Part shown: one piece after another, positions 45,624 to 55,212 of the stretch
How the letters are laid out: the number at the start of each line of letters is the position of its first letter
Numbering within the stretch: position 1 is the first letter of the stretch
Assembly: GCF_003990335.1 (NCBI RefSeq)
Contig: NZ_CP034683.1
Span: forward strand, 3,765,501 to 3,829,500
From: Rheinheimera mangrovi
Lineage (GTDB): Bacteria; Pseudomonadota; Gammaproteobacteria; Enterobacterales; Alteromonadaceae
Direction: 5' to 3'
Length of the DNA stretch: 64,000 nucleotides
Position numbers and translations under genes: made by a program
Notes under the pieces: generated by a model
Seen by the model: the letters and a program-made list of their open reading frames with translations, nothing else
Database searches by the model: none
Told to the model about the DNA's origin: nothing

Positions 45624-45727
45624 GTCGCAACTGTCGGGGTGATAACGGTCTTTCGAAATGCCAACAGTTTGGCATTTCGTCGTTATCACGCCTTAGCCTC
45701 TGGCGCAGGCCGGAAGCCTGTTGCGAC
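45624..45727. repeat. About 104-base nested palindromic element
   Basis: GTCGCAAC (45624-45631) pairs with GTTGCGAC (45720-45727), GTGATAACG (45639-45647) with CGTTATCAC (45681-45689), and CGAAATGCCAA (45654-45664) with TTGGCATTTCG (45669-45679). All arms are perfect. The element lies between a terminator and the next gene, so it is not part of either coding sequence. Confidence 0.65.
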
Positions 45728-45824
45728 TAGATCGGATAGATCTGCTGTCCAGTGCCGGAACTGGCCAGACAAAACCCTAAAGGCTCTTTAGTATGAGGTC
45801 TTCTTATTGAACAGGATTAGTATC

Positions 45825-46601
45825 ATGCCCACCTACTTTCACCAACTTCACCACCAAAGACCCCCTTTACTGCTTATCAACATCTGGGACCCGGCCAGTG
45901 CGGTTTTAGCACAACAACAAGGTGCCCAAGCCCTTGGCACCTCCAGCGCCGCTTTAGCCTGGTCTTTGGGATACGTTGATGGTCAACAGCTTCCAGTTGC
46001 CGAATTGCTGGCCGCAGTAAAGCGTATCCTGCGAGTGATTCAATTGCCTTTGACTGTGGATATAGAACAAGGCTATAGCGATGAACCAACACAAGTTGCA
46101 GAATTGGTTGTGCAGTTGGCAGAGCTGGGGGTGGCTGGTATTAATATTGAGGATGGGACAGCTACGCCAGAGCTTTTATGCGCAAAGATCCGCGCTTGTC
46201 GTCGCCTTTTAAACGAGCGGGCTATGTTTATCAACGCCAGAACTGATGTCTATCTGGCGCAATTGGCTACAGGGTCAGAAGCTGTTACAGAGTGCCGTAG
46301 ACGGTTGGCCTTGTATCAAGAGGCTGGGGCTGATGGCGCTTTTGTGCCTGGATTAACGGATTTAGCTGTGGCGAAACAATTGAGTCAGCATTGCAGTTTG
46401 CCGCTGAACTTAATGGGCTGGCCGGAAGCTGCAACTGTTGAGGATTTAACTGCAGCCGGAGTGAAGCGCTTAAGTGCAGGGCCTGCTTTATTTCTTCAGA
46501 GTTATCAGGCTTATCAGGGGGCTGTGTTAAGTTTTTTGCAACAAAGTCCACTTGCAGATCCCGCTTTAAATTACTCTGATCTCAATAACTTATTCAGTTA
46601 G
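45825..46601 (+). CDS. Isocitrate lyase/PEP mutase superfamily protein
   Basis: A 258-residue TIM-barrel protein of the isocitrate lyase/phosphoenolpyruvate mutase superfamily. Recognisable pieces are 'LLINIWDPASAVLAQQQGAQ', 'LGTSSAALAWSLGYVDG', 'LTVDIEQGYSD', 'GINIEDG' and 'MFINARTDVYL'. The KKCGH motif of true isocitrate and methylisocitrate lyases is absent, so a C-C or P-C bond enzyme such as a PEP mutase or oxaloacetate hydrolase-type activity is more likely. Start at ATG 45825 with AGGA 8 bases before. It is convergent with cysA only 20 bases away. Confidence 0.82.
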   Translation: MPTYFHQLHHQRPPLLLINIWDPASAVLAQQQGAQALGTSSAALAWSLGYVDGQQLPVAELLAAVKRILRVIQLPLTVDIEQGYSDEPTQVAELVVQLAELGVAGINIEDGTATPELLCAKIRACRRLLNERAMFINARTDVYLAQLATGSEAVTECRRRLALYQEAGADGAFVPGLTDLAVAKQLSQHCSLPLNLMGWPEAATVEDLTAAGVKRLSAGPALFLQSYQAYQGAVLSFLQQSPLADPALNYSDLNNLFS

Positions 46602-46621
46602 TACCTCAGTGAAATGGTCAG

Positions 46622-47686
46622 CTAAATACCTTCGCCAAGAAAAACCTTAGTGTAACGGGGCTTCACCCAGGCTTGTTGCCCCACTGATAACCCCAGTTGT
46701 TTAAAACGATCACGAGCCAGCTCCACATAAATAAGTTGCTGGCTGTCTTTGGCTAACAATTCCAGCCGGACATTGGGGCCTACTATGGTAATCAGGTCGA
46801 CTTTGGCTTCCAGCGCTTCGTCCGCAGGTTTGAGCAACAGATCAATTTCATGCGGCCGTACATAAGCAAAACCACTCTCTTCCTGTTCGTCGCTAAATTC
46901 CGACGAGGCGACAGACAACTGGCCTATTTCGGCTTTGCCTTGTTTAATGCGGGCGTGGAACAAGTTCACATTGCCTAAAAACTCATAAACAAAAGGATTG
47001 GCCGGGTTGTCGTACACTTGCTCAGGTGAGCCTTGCTGCTCAATCCGGCCTTTGTTCATCACCACTATTTTGTCGGCCACTTCCAGTGCTTCTTCCTGAT
47101 CGTGAGTGACAAAAACGCTGGTGACATGAATTTCATCATGCAGTCGGCGCAGCCAGCGGCGCAATTCGGCTCTGACCTTGGCATCCAAAGCACCAAAAGG
47201 TTCGTCCAGCAGCAGTACTTTAGGCTCAACCGCCAAAGCCCGGGCTAAAGCAATACGCTGACGTTGACCACCGGAGAGCTGGGACGGATAGCGGTCTGCA
47301 GTCCAATCCAGTTGCACCAGCTCCAGCAAATGCTGCACTTTTTTACGGATTTGCTCTGGGGTAGGACGCTGCTTTTTTGGTTTGACTGTTAAACCAAAAG
47401 CCACGTTTTCATAGACTGTCATATGCTTAAACAGCGCATAGTGCTGAAATACAAAACCTACACCTCGCTCTGACACATGGCGCGCGCTGATATCCAGATC
47501 ATCAAAGTGGATGCTGCCACTGTCGGCTTGCTCTAAGCCGGCAATAATACGTAACAAGCTGGTTTTACCTGAACCTGAAGGGCCAAGTAGGGCGGTGAGC
47601 TCACCGGTCTGAATGGATAAACTGACATTATCGACGGCAACAAAGTCACCAAATTTTTTATTGATCTGCTCTATTCGGATGCTCAT
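46622..47686 (-). CDS. cysA: Sulfate/thiosulfate ABC transporter ATPase CysA
   Basis: A 354-residue ABC ATPase: Walker A 'GPSGSGKTS', Q-loop 'FVFQHYALF', signature '[16 protein letters not shown]', Walker B '[12 protein letters not shown]', H-loop 'VTHDQEEA'. The C-terminal TOBE-like domain (about 240-354) fits CysA, as do the N-terminal '[20 protein letters not shown]' and '[12 protein letters not shown]'. It powers CysT-CysW, whose genes are 5 kb away on the other strand. Upstream on the same strand is an OscA/DUF2292 gene, separated by a structured repeat. Confidence 0.94.
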   Translation of the reverse strand: MSIRIEQINKKFGDFVAVDNVSLSIQTGELTALLGPSGSGKTSLLRIIAGLEQADSGSIHFDDLDISARHVSERGVGFVFQHYALFKHMTVYENVAFGLTVKPKKQRPTPEQIRKKVQHLLELVQLDWTADRYPSQLSGGQRQRIALARALAVEPKVLLLDEPFGALDAKVRAELRRWLRRLHDEIHVTSVFVTHDQEEALEVADKIVVMNKGRIEQQGSPEQVYDNPANPFVYEFLGNVNLFHARIKQGKAEIGQLSVASSEFSDEQEESGFAYVRPHEIDLLLKPADEALEAKVDLITIVGPNVRLELLAKDSQQLIYVELARDRFKQLGLSVGQQAWVKPRYTKVFLGEGI

Positions 47687-47799
47687 ATCAGCGCTCTGAC
47701 TTCAGGTTGCAGCCAGTACAGCTTTTGCGTTAGTGGCTCAACATCACTTCAGATCCGGTGGTCCGGTGCGCCGAAGCAGGAGAAAAATTGATTCCCTAA

Positions 47800-47914
47800 G
47801 TAATTGGAGTTACAGCAAGGCGACCAGTGAAAGAATCCCCATGAACATAGTGGCCTATGTGATTGGGGTGATAGAGCATGGTCAACACAGCAGCAGCTTC
47901 AAGTACGACGGGTA
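47800..47914. repeat. Structured intergenic repeat of an Alteromonadales-like family
   Basis: About 115 bases beginning TAATTGGAGTTACAGC and ending near AAGTACGACGGGTA. It contains a strong hairpin at 47837-47868: CCCCA/TGGGG, internal loop TGA/GAT, ACATAG/CTATGT, tetraloop TGGC. From memory, similar blocks recur in Pseudoalteromonas and Shewanella intergenic regions. Its left end also appears at 39496-39511. It lies between oscA and cysA. Confidence 0.55.
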
Positions 47915-47948
47915 GGTTCACTGAGGGACGCAGTCTGAACCGTGAAGA

Positions 47949-48110
47949 CTAAGCTTTATCCAGACGTAGTTTTTCGTTTTTTTCCAACTGCACTAATTTG
48001 CCCTGATGAAACACCAGTTCAATAGATCCAAACTCTACCCGACCCACCAGTTTTTCCAGTTTATCGAGCAGTTGGTTCAGCAAATCTGCAGATATTTCTT
48101 TTGCCGCCAT
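47949..48110 (-). CDS. oscA: OscA/YezD-like small protein (DUF2292), sulfur-starvation associated
   Basis: A 53-residue protein from ATG 48110, preceded by a textbook AAGGAG site 7 bases away; an upstream in-frame ATG at 48149 is less likely. The pattern 'VGRVEFGSIELVFHQGKLVQ' and 'EKNEKLRLD' is that of DUF2292. The Pseudomonas member OscA is, as I recall, needed for use of organosulfur sources and lies beside sbp. Here it is directly upstream of cysA on the same strand, which supports a sulfur-limitation role. The molecular function is unknown. Confidence 0.78.
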   Translation of the reverse strand: MAAKEISADLLNQLLDKLEKLVGRVEFGSIELVFHQGKLVQLEKNEKLRLDKA

Positions 48111-48211
48111 CTCTGTTCTCCTTAAGGACATCTCTATGTCTTTATGCATTAAAGCAGAGCTAACTAATAACTTAAAATACTTTAAAGTAGCAAGGTTATA
48201 CGAAAAAGAAA

Positions 48212-48243
48212 TAAAAAAGGGTCAGAGTCAAGACTCTGACCCT
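48212..48243 (-). terminator. Rho-independent terminator after rraB
   Basis: On the minus strand AGGGTCAGAGT, loop CTTG, ACTCTGACCCT followed by TTTTTT; 11 bases after the rraB stop. Confidence 0.92.
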
Positions 48244-48254
48244 AGTGACTTGAT

Positions 48255-48647
48255 TTAGTGACGTGGAGCTTCGTCGTCTTCGTCATCATCGAAGTCGCCT
48301 TCTTCGTCTTCGCCACCTTCAAAATAGGTGCCCCAACCGTCGTATTCGACACCAAACTTCTGCGCTAAGGCTTCCAGTTTGATTGCATCTGCTGTGATGC
48401 TGGCGCCGTCCAGTGATTGCTCACGAATAGCGTCGAATACCCAGGCGGTGCCGCCTTCTTCAAATTCAACTTCTTCGGCGTCTGTGACTTCGTAACCTAA
48501 TTTAAAGACTTCCACAGCCAGTTTTTCTAAGCGGGCAAAATCTTCATGGTAAAAATGGTGTTCGATGGTGTATTCCGCATCCGGATCGCTGCCGTCTTCC
48601 ATCAATGCAGCTATGGTGTCTTCAGTAAATTCTTGCCAGTTTTCCAT
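48255..48647 (-). CDS. rraB: Ribonuclease E inhibitor RraB
   Basis: A 130-residue acidic protein. RraB binds the C-terminal scaffold of RNase E and changes degradosome composition, altering mRNA decay. Family features are 'LMEDGSDPDAEYTIEHHFYH', 'KLAVEVFKLGYEVTDAEE' and 'FGVEYDGWGTYFE', with a highly acidic tail (Asp/Glu-rich, ends 'APRH'). It follows plsC by 4 bases and ends at a strong terminator. Confidence 0.94.
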   Translation of the reverse strand: MENWQEFTEDTIAALMEDGSDPDAEYTIEHHFYHEDFARLEKLAVEVFKLGYEVTDAEEVEFEEGGTAWVFDAIREQSLDGASITADAIKLEALAQKFGVEYDGWGTYFEGGEDEEGDFDDDEDDEAPRH

Positions 48648-48651
48648 GATA

Positions 48652-49389
48652 TTACCCCGTGACAGTCAATGAGTCGGCAGTGTAGTCGGTTGCCACTTCG
48701 CTATCAAGCAGCTTAATCTTATCTGCCATCTGTTGCCGTATTGTTTCAGCCAGTTCACGGGCCGGAGTTCCTTCAGGCTGGATAGGTGACAAAATCTCAA
48801 TAATGACTCTGCCGTTATTCCATTTGTTTAAGCGCACCTTGTTGGTACTGCTCATACAAATAGGCACCAGCGGCACTTTAGCTTGGTGTGCAATATGAAA
48901 AGCACCGGTTTTAAAAGGCAATAAACCACGGCCATAACTACGGGTACCTTCAGGAAATACCCAGACCGAGACTTTGTCCTGCACTATACGATCCACTGCG
49001 CCCTGCATAGTGCCTACTGCTTTGGATTTATTGGCTCTGTCGATCAGGATATTGCCACTGAGCCAATACAGCTGACCAAAAAACGGGATCCATTTCAGGC
49101 TTTTTTTACCTATGGTGACAGTGCCAGGTAATAAAGCTTTGCTGATAGTAAACAAATCGTAGTTATTCTGATGGTTGGCTAAAAACACACATGGCATAGC
49201 AGCTGTCACTTCAGGAGCCTGACGCACTTCGACTTTTAAACCAAAGATCCAGGCCGCCCAGCCGTACCAGCTGGAAAATAGCGCCACGTTCGGGACATAA
49301 AAAGGACGAACCAGACAGATCAGCAAACCCACTAAGGCACTGAATACAATAAAAATGGCGACCAGCACCAAGCGTAGAATAGCTAACAC
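48652..49389 (-). CDS. plsC: 1-acyl-sn-glycerol-3-phosphate acyltransferase
   Basis: A 245-residue membrane-bound acyltransferase that makes phosphatidic acid from lysophosphatidic acid. It has an N-terminal membrane helix, the catalytic HX4D box 'NHQNNYD', the 'FPEGTRS' phosphate-binding motif, and 'VPLVPICMSS'. Together with rraB it forms a two-gene unit. In many gammaproteobacteria plsC lies next to parC, as here. Confidence 0.93.
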   Translation of the reverse strand: MLAILRLVLVAIFIVFSALVGLLICLVRPFYVPNVALFSSWYGWAAWIFGLKVEVRQAPEVTAAMPCVFLANHQNNYDLFTISKALLPGTVTIGKKSLKWIPFFGQLYWLSGNILIDRANKSKAVGTMQGAVDRIVQDKVSVWVFPEGTRSYGRGLLPFKTGAFHIAHQAKVPLVPICMSSTNKVRLNKWNNGRVIIEILSPIQPEGTPARELAETIRQQMADKIKLLDSEVATDYTADSLTVTG

Positions 49390-49490
49390 AAAAAGGCCCC
49401 TGTATTTTACAAGGGCCTGAGTATAACGGCATTAGTGTTTTTGTCTGGTTTGATCTGTTTCCCGCTAGGGATCGAATTGTAATTCAAGAC

Positions 49491-49516
49491 GGGCGGGTAC
49501 AAGACCCGCCCCTACA
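49491..49516. repeat. REP-like palindromic repeat, copy 2
   Basis: GGGCGGGT, centre ACAAG, ACCCGCCCCTACA. The reverse complement matches 39519-39544 at 19 of 26 bases with one compensated stem pair. It sits just after the end of parC and may act as its transcript 3' structure. Confidence 0.6.
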
Positions 49517-49518
49517 GT

Positions 49519-51789
49519 CTATTCCGTGGCATCGCCAGCCACTTCACCTGTTAACAGCTCGTCAATCCGCTGCAAACCCCGGGGCAGCTTGTTACCACGA
49601 CGACCGCGTTCGCCTATGTAATGGGCTAAATCATCCACCTTGATGGTCATTTTGCGTTTACCTGCCACTAAAGTCACAGCTGTGGCTGCAGGCACAACGG
49701 TTAAAAGTTTCAGATACTCTTCACGGCTGGCGGCGCGGGCTGAAGGAATAGACAAAATCTTATTACCTTTACCTTTGCTCAGCTGTGGTAACTCAGCCAC
49801 AGGGAACACCAACATACGACCTTCAGTGCTGATAGCCACCACTAAATCCGTTTCCGGGTTTTTGATAGGCACAGGAGGCAATACTTTAGCGCCGGTCGGC
49901 AAACTTAATACCGCCTTACCCGCTTTATTACGGCTGACTAAGTCGGCAAAAGTGCCAACAAAACCATAACCTGCATCACTGGCCAGCAATAATTTCTGGC
50001 TGTCTTCAGCCATCAGTACATGCTCAAAGTTTTCACCAGCCACTAAGGTAAAGCGGCCTGTTAACGGTTCGCCCTGACCTCGGGCTGAAGGTAGATCATG
50101 AGCTTCGGCAGCAAAAGCGCGACCTGATGAATCGATAAAGGCGGCGTATCTGTTACTTCGCCCCATAGCGGCCGCTTTAAAACCGTCCCCCGCTTTGTAT
50201 TGCAAACTGTTGCCGTCGACATCATGGCCTTTGGCGCAGCGCACCCAGCCTTTTTCTGACAGCACTACAGTGACAGGCTCACTTGGCAGTAATTCTTTTT
50301 CGCTTAAGGCTTTGGCTTCTTCACGCATCACTATTGGGCTTCTGCGGTTGTCGCCATATTTTTCAGCATCTGACAGCAGCTCTTCACGGATCAGCTTGGT
50401 TAGCTTTTTCTCTGAACCTAAAATGCCTTCTAAGTAGTCACGCTCTTTTTCCAGCTCGGCTTGTTCGCCGCGGATTTTCATCTCTTCAAGCTTGGCTAAG
50501 TGACGTAACTTTAATTCCAGTATGGCTTCTGCCTGACGTTCGGTAATGCCGAAATGCGCCATTAACACCGGCTTGGGCTGATCGTTTTCGCGAATAATTT
50601 TAATCACTTCGTCGATGTTTAAAAACGCGATCAACAACGCCTCTAAAACATGCAAACGATCCAGCACTTTATCCAAGCGGAACTGCAGACGACGACGCAC
50701 TGTGTCGCGGCGGAACACCAGCCATTCAGATAAAATTTCCAATAAGTTTTTCACCCTGGGCCGCTGATCCAGGCCCAGAATGTTTAAATTGACGCGATAG
50801 CTTTTTTCCAGATCCGTGGTGGCAAACAAATGCGCCATTAGCTGTTCCACGTCTATGCGGTTGGAACGCGGTACTATCACGATACGGGTTGGGTTTTCAT
50901 GATCAGATTCATCACGTAAATCACTGACCATAGGCAGTTTTTTCGCGTTCATCTGAGCCGCTATCTGCTCCAGCACTTTCGAGCCTGAGGTTTGATGTGG
51001 CAAGGCGGTGATAATAATGTCACCATCTTCCAACTGATACAAACCACGCATCTTAATGCTGCCGCGGCCTGTTTCATAAATAGCCTGCAGTTCGTGCGCC
51101 GGACTTATAATTTCAGCGTCAGTCGGATAATCCGGGCCCTGAATATACTGCATTAAGTCAGGGACAGTGGCTTTTGGGTTATCCAGTAAAAAGGCAGTGG
51201 CGTTGGCCACTTCACGGGCATTATGCGGTGGTATATCTGTTGCCATACCAACAGCTATACCCGTCACGCCATTGAGCAGAATATGAGGTAAACGCGCAGG
51301 TAAAGTACGGGGCTCTTCCATTGTGCCGTCAAAGTTTGGCACCCAGTCCACAGTGCCCTGCCCCAGCTCGTTTAATAAGACTTCACTAAAGCGGGATAAC
51401 TTGGCTTCGGTATAACGCATAGCAGCGAAAGACTTTGGATCGTCCGGCGCGCCCCAGTTGCCCTGACCATCGACTAGCGGGTAGCGGTAAGAAAACGGCT
51501 GAGCCATCAGTACCATAGCTTCGTAACAGGCACTGTCACCATGAGGGTGGAACTTACCTAACACGTCACCCACAGTACGGGCAGATTTTTTGTATTTCGC
51601 CAGATGCGACAACCCCAGCTCTGACATCGCATAAATAATACGGCGTTGGACTGGTTTTAAACCATCACCAATAAATGGCAAAGCCCGGTCCATAATGACG
51701 TACATCGAATAATTCAGGTAGGCTTCTTCAGTAAAGCGACGCAGCGGCAGCTGCTCTGTCCCTTCATTGGTTATCATAATATCTGTCAT
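49519..51789 (-). CDS. parC: DNA topoisomerase IV subunit A
   Basis: A 756-residue GyrA-fold subunit that cuts and rejoins DNA during chromosome decatenation. The catalytic Tyr is in '[11 protein letters not shown]'. The quinolone-resistance region reads '[13 protein letters not shown]', keeping the Ser and Glu equivalent to E. coli Ser80 and Glu84 (Ser86 and Glu90 here), so no common resistance change is present. The C-terminal pinwheel domain is complete. It is the third gene of a parE-TPR-parC run, 12 bases after the TPR gene. Confidence 0.97.
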   Translation of the reverse strand: MTDIMITNEGTEQLPLRRFTEEAYLNYSMYVIMDRALPFIGDGLKPVQRRIIYAMSELGLSHLAKYKKSARTVGDVLGKFHPHGDSACYEAMVLMAQPFSYRYPLVDGQGNWGAPDDPKSFAAMRYTEAKLSRFSEVLLNELGQGTVDWVPNFDGTMEEPRTLPARLPHILLNGVTGIAVGMATDIPPHNAREVANATAFLLDNPKATVPDLMQYIQGPDYPTDAEIISPAHELQAIYETGRGSIKMRGLYQLEDGDIIITALPHQTSGSKVLEQIAAQMNAKKLPMVSDLRDESDHENPTRIVIVPRSNRIDVEQLMAHLFATTDLEKSYRVNLNILGLDQRPRVKNLLEILSEWLVFRRDTVRRRLQFRLDKVLDRLHVLEALLIAFLNIDEVIKIIRENDQPKPVLMAHFGITERQAEAILELKLRHLAKLEEMKIRGEQAELEKERDYLEGILGSEKKLTKLIREELLSDAEKYGDNRRSPIVMREEAKALSEKELLPSEPVTVVLSEKGWVRCAKGHDVDGNSLQYKAGDGFKAAAMGRSNRYAAFIDSSGRAFAAEAHDLPSARGQGEPLTGRFTLVAGENFEHVLMAEDSQKLLLASDAGYGFVGTFADLVSRNKAGKAVLSLPTGAKVLPPVPIKNPETDLVVAISTEGRMLVFPVAELPQLSKGKGNKILSIPSARAASREEYLKLLTVVPAATAVTLVAGKRKMTIKVDDLAHYIGERGRRGNKLPRGLQRIDELLTGEVAGDATE

Positions 51790-51801
51790 TTTTTGCTTCC
51801 G

Positions 51802-53232
51802 TTAACCAGCCTGATTTGATTGTTGTTTTTCAAGCGTTTGGGCTTGCAATTGAGCCTGGCGACGCGCCAGTTGCCATAGCAGTAACACCAGTAAAACTAA
51901 GCTGGTGCAGCCAAACAGTCCTATCCATAACCACTGGTTTTGTCTTTTGCGTTCAGCTTCCTGCAAGCGCAGGGCCTGTAATTCATTATCTTTGGCCAGC
52001 AACTCGTTTTGAGCCTGCTGGCGCTGCACATCAAAACCTAAGCGCAGTTTCTCCACAGCCAGTTCATGTTCTTTATTGCGTAATTTGTGATAACCCTTAA
52101 AAAACTGAGCCAGATGCTCATAGGCTTTTTGATAGCGGCCAGAATCCGCCTCCAGCCTGGCTTTTAAATTCAGGATCCATAACTGGCTGGACTGATTAGC
52201 ATCATTTTCCTCTTTACTTAAGCTTTGCTCTGCCTGTGCCAATTCCTGGCTAGCCAAAGAAATCTGGCCCAGCTCTCGGTAAATCAAGGCTTTTTCATAG
52301 TGGTGCATCGAGTTTTGATAAGTCGACTGCAAACCTGGTAGATACTGCTCAGCTTTTTCGATATAGGCCAAAGCTGCATCCAGCTTTTCATTGTCTTTGC
52401 TGGTCGAGGCCAGCCCCAGATAGGCAAAATACAAATTTGCCTGATCCTGTTGCGCTATCGCCAACTGCAGTAATTGGTCATAGCGTTGCATGGCTTTGTC
52501 GTACTGTTTTAAATAGCTGTAACTTCTGGCTAAATTAAACAACACATCCATTTTGTCTTTTTGCCAGCCCAGCGCATCATAACCTTCAAGCGCTTTTTCC
52601 ATAAAATCTATGGCTTCTTGGTCAAAACCAAGACCTACATACAAGAGCCCCAATTCAGAATTTACATATGCCAGAATTTCCGGATCCTTTAGCAACACGG
52701 CTCTGTCGTAACTGCTTTTCAGCAAGACTAAAGCTTCCTGAAATTTATCCTGAATGCTGTAAATGGCAGCGATGTTAATGTCGGCTTCGATATGCAGTTT
52801 TTCGGCTTTTAATTCGACTGCCAGTGCTGAAGCCTGCAGATAATAATGCAGGGCCTGCTGATACTGACTTTGCATTTCCAGTGCAAACCCAAGGTTATTC
52901 CAGAAATCTATAGTGGTTAAATCCCGGCGCTCACCCAACAAAGCCAGACCACGTTCAGCCACTTCCTGTTGCTGCTGATGCCTGCCTAAACTTTCATAGA
53001 TATCAGCCAGTTGCAATAAATACTGCACCTGTAATTCAACAGGCCAATCACCATAAGCAGGCTGTTGCTTTTCTAACAGTTGCAGCATTTGTTCAGGTTG
53101 TTGGGCTTTTTGTTGTTTGACCTGCACCAGCCAGTCAGGTGCGCTCTTTTCATCAGCATGCAGTGGCGCCGCCAGACAAAAACAGAGGCTTAACAGAGTT
53201 CCCCATGATTTGAGGTATTGTAGTGGTTTCAT
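51802..53232 (-). CDS. TPR sensor-like protein without an output domain
   Basis: A 476-residue protein with a signal peptide (ends PLHA-D), about six to eight tetratricopeptide repeats over residues 60-380 (for example 'ILAYVNSELGLLYVGLGFDQ', 'NLARSYSYLKQYDKAMQRYD'), a coiled-coil ('VQRQQAQNELLAKDNELQAL') and one membrane helix ('WLWIGLFGCTSLVLLVLLLW'), ending about 22 residues later. Similar proteins in this group carry a GGDEF or histidine-kinase domain after the helix; here there is none. It lies between parE and parC, only 12 bases before parC, so it is cotranscribed. Confidence 0.85.
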   Translation of the reverse strand: MKPLQYLKSWGTLLSLCFCLAAPLHADEKSAPDWLVQVKQQKAQQPEQMLQLLEKQQPAYGDWPVELQVQYLLQLADIYESLGRHQQQQEVAERGLALLGERRDLTTIDFWNNLGFALEMQSQYQQALHYYLQASALAVELKAEKLHIEADINIAAIYSIQDKFQEALVLLKSSYDRAVLLKDPEILAYVNSELGLLYVGLGFDQEAIDFMEKALEGYDALGWQKDKMDVLFNLARSYSYLKQYDKAMQRYDQLLQLAIAQQDQANLYFAYLGLASTSKDNEKLDAALAYIEKAEQYLPGLQSTYQNSMHHYEKALIYRELGQISLASQELAQAEQSLSKEENDANQSSQLWILNLKARLEADSGRYQKAYEHLAQFFKGYHKLRNKEHELAVEKLRLGFDVQRQQAQNELLAKDNELQALRLQEAERKRQNQWLWIGLFGCTSLVLLVLLLWQLARRQAQLQAQTLEKQQSNQAG

Positions 53233-53261
53233 CTGTAATCCTTCAGGGCTCAGGCAAAATA

Positions 53262-55157
53262 CTAAACGGCCACTATAGCGCGGTCGCCTTTCATCTCCAG
53301 CCAGTCTTTTCGGTCTGTTGCCCGCTTTTTCGCCAGCAACATATCCATCATTTCCATTGTCTGTACCAGATCATCTATGGTCAGTTGCACCAGTCGTCTG
53401 GTGTTTGGATCTATGGTGGTTTCACGCAGCTGCAATGGGTTCATTTCACCCAAACCTTTAAAACGTTGCACGTTAATTTTGCTACGTTTTTTCTCGGCTT
53501 CTAAACGATCCAGAATGCCTTTTTTCTCGTCTTCATCCAGCGCATAAAACACTTCTTTACCACAGTCGATACGGTACAACGGCGGCATGGCGACATAAAT
53601 ATGACCGGCTTCCACCAGAGGGCGGAAATGGCGCATAAACAAGGCACACAATAAGGTTGCGATGTGTAAACCATCAGAGTCAGCGTCGGCCAGAATACAA
53701 ATCTTACCGTAACGCAACTGGCTTAAATCGGCTGAGTTTGGGTCCATGCCTATGGCGACAGAAATATCATGCACTTCCTGTGAACCCAGAATTTGCTCGG
53801 ATTCGACTTCCCAGGTATTGAGAATTTTACCGCGCAGTGGCATCACGGCCTGAAACTCACGATCCCGTGCCTGTTTAGCAGAGCCGCCAGCTGAGTCCCC
53901 TTCGACAAAAAACAGTTCAGTCCGGTTTAAATCCTGTGACGAACAGTCTGACAATTTGCCCGGTAACGCTGGACCTGCAGTGACTTTTTTACGGATAATT
54001 TTTTTCGCAGCACGCAGACGTTTTTGCGCGTTGTTGATACAAAACTCTGCCAGCTGTTCGGCGATATCTGTGTGTTCGTTCAGCCATAAACTAAAGGCAT
54101 CTTTCACCACACCGCTGATAAAAGCCACGGCCTGACGGGACGACAGCTTCTCTTTGGTTTGACCGGCAAACTGCGGTTCCTGCATTTTTAACGACAGGAT
54201 GTAACTGCAGCGGTCCCAGACATCTTCAGGTGTCAGCTTAATGCCACGTGGCAATAAATTACGGAATTCACAAAAATCACGTAATGCTTCTAACAAGCCC
54301 TGACGTAAGCCATTGACGTGAGTACCACCTTGAGCTGTTGGAATTAAGTTGACGTAACTTTCAGTGATGAGTTCGCCACCTTCAGGTAACCAAAGCACAG
54401 CCCATTCTACCGCTTCATGACTGGCACTGAAGCTGCCGACAAAAGGCTGCTCCGGCAGCGCTATCATGTCTTTGACCGCATCCATTAAATAATCGCGGAT
54501 ACCGGCCTGATAACACCACTGATAACTCTGGTTGTTGACCTTATCGTCAAACTTGATAGTCAGGCCTGGACACAATACGGCTTTGGCTTTAAGCACATGC
54601 AGCATGCGGCTGACAGAAAACTTAGGCGAATCAAAATAATCAGGCGCAGGCCAGAAGCGCACTCTTGTGCCTGTATTGCGTTTGCCTACTGTGCCGGTAA
54701 TAGCCAGTTCACTGACTTTATTGCCATGCTCAAAGGCTATTTCATAGACATTGCCATCGCGACGCACTGCCACATCAACCCGACTGGATAAGGCATTCAC
54801 GACAGAAATACCTACGCCGTGTAAACCACCTGAGAATTGATAGTTTTTATTGGAAAACTTACCACCAGCGTGCAAACGACAGAGGATCAGTTCGACACCA
54901 GACACCCCTTCTTCCGGGTGGATATCCACCGGCATACCCCGACCATTGTCTATGACTTCCAGCGATTGATCCTCGTGCAAAATCACATGCACTAAATCGG
55001 CATGGCCAGCCAAAGCTTCGTCGACGCTGTTATCTATGACTTCCTGGCCTAAGTGGTTAGGACGGGTGGTATCGGTGTACATACCTGGACGGCGCTGAAC
55101 TGGCTCCAGGCCTGTCAGCACCTCAATGGAATCGGCGTTGTATTGCTGGTCTGTCAT
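53262..55157 (-). CDS. parE: DNA topoisomerase IV subunit B
   Basis: A 631-residue GyrB-fold ATPase subunit, close to enteric ParE: 'YNADSIEVLTGLEPVQRRPG', ATP-site 'EVIDNSVDEALAG' and 'DNGRGMPVDIHPEEG', 'GGLHGVGISVVNAL', TOPRIM 'FFVEGDSAGGSAKQARDR' and 'LADADSDGLHI'. I chose ATG 55157, which aligns with the usual start; the frame extends 17 codons further. It precedes the TPR gene by 29 bases. Confidence 0.97.
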   Translation of the reverse strand: MTDQQYNADSIEVLTGLEPVQRRPGMYTDTTRPNHLGQEVIDNSVDEALAGHADLVHVILHEDQSLEVIDNGRGMPVDIHPEEGVSGVELILCRLHAGGKFSNKNYQFSGGLHGVGISVVNALSSRVDVAVRRDGNVYEIAFEHGNKVSELAITGTVGKRNTGTRVRFWPAPDYFDSPKFSVSRMLHVLKAKAVLCPGLTIKFDDKVNNQSYQWCYQAGIRDYLMDAVKDMIALPEQPFVGSFSASHEAVEWAVLWLPEGGELITESYVNLIPTAQGGTHVNGLRQGLLEALRDFCEFRNLLPRGIKLTPEDVWDRCSYILSLKMQEPQFAGQTKEKLSSRQAVAFISGVVKDAFSLWLNEHTDIAEQLAEFCINNAQKRLRAAKKIIRKKVTAGPALPGKLSDCSSQDLNRTELFFVEGDSAGGSAKQARDREFQAVMPLRGKILNTWEVESEQILGSQEVHDISVAIGMDPNSADLSQLRYGKICILADADSDGLHIATLLCALFMRHFRPLVEAGHIYVAMPPLYRIDCGKEVFYALDEDEKKGILDRLEAEKKRSKINVQRFKGLGEMNPLQLRETTIDPNTRRLVQLTIDDLVQTMEMMDMLLAKKRATDRKDWLEMKGDRAIVAV

Positions 55158-55212
55158 AGGGCAAACGTCACTTCTCTGAATCACTCGTTTTCGCGAACCC
55201 AAAGTCATTGAT

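Noticed and set aside
45624..45727. Integron attC site
   Set aside because: Palindromic and of suitable length, but the conserved GTTRRRY/RYYYAAC core boxes are not present and there is no cassette array.
49519..51789. Quinolone-resistance change in ParC
   Set aside because: The residues equivalent to E. coli Ser80 and Glu84 are unchanged.
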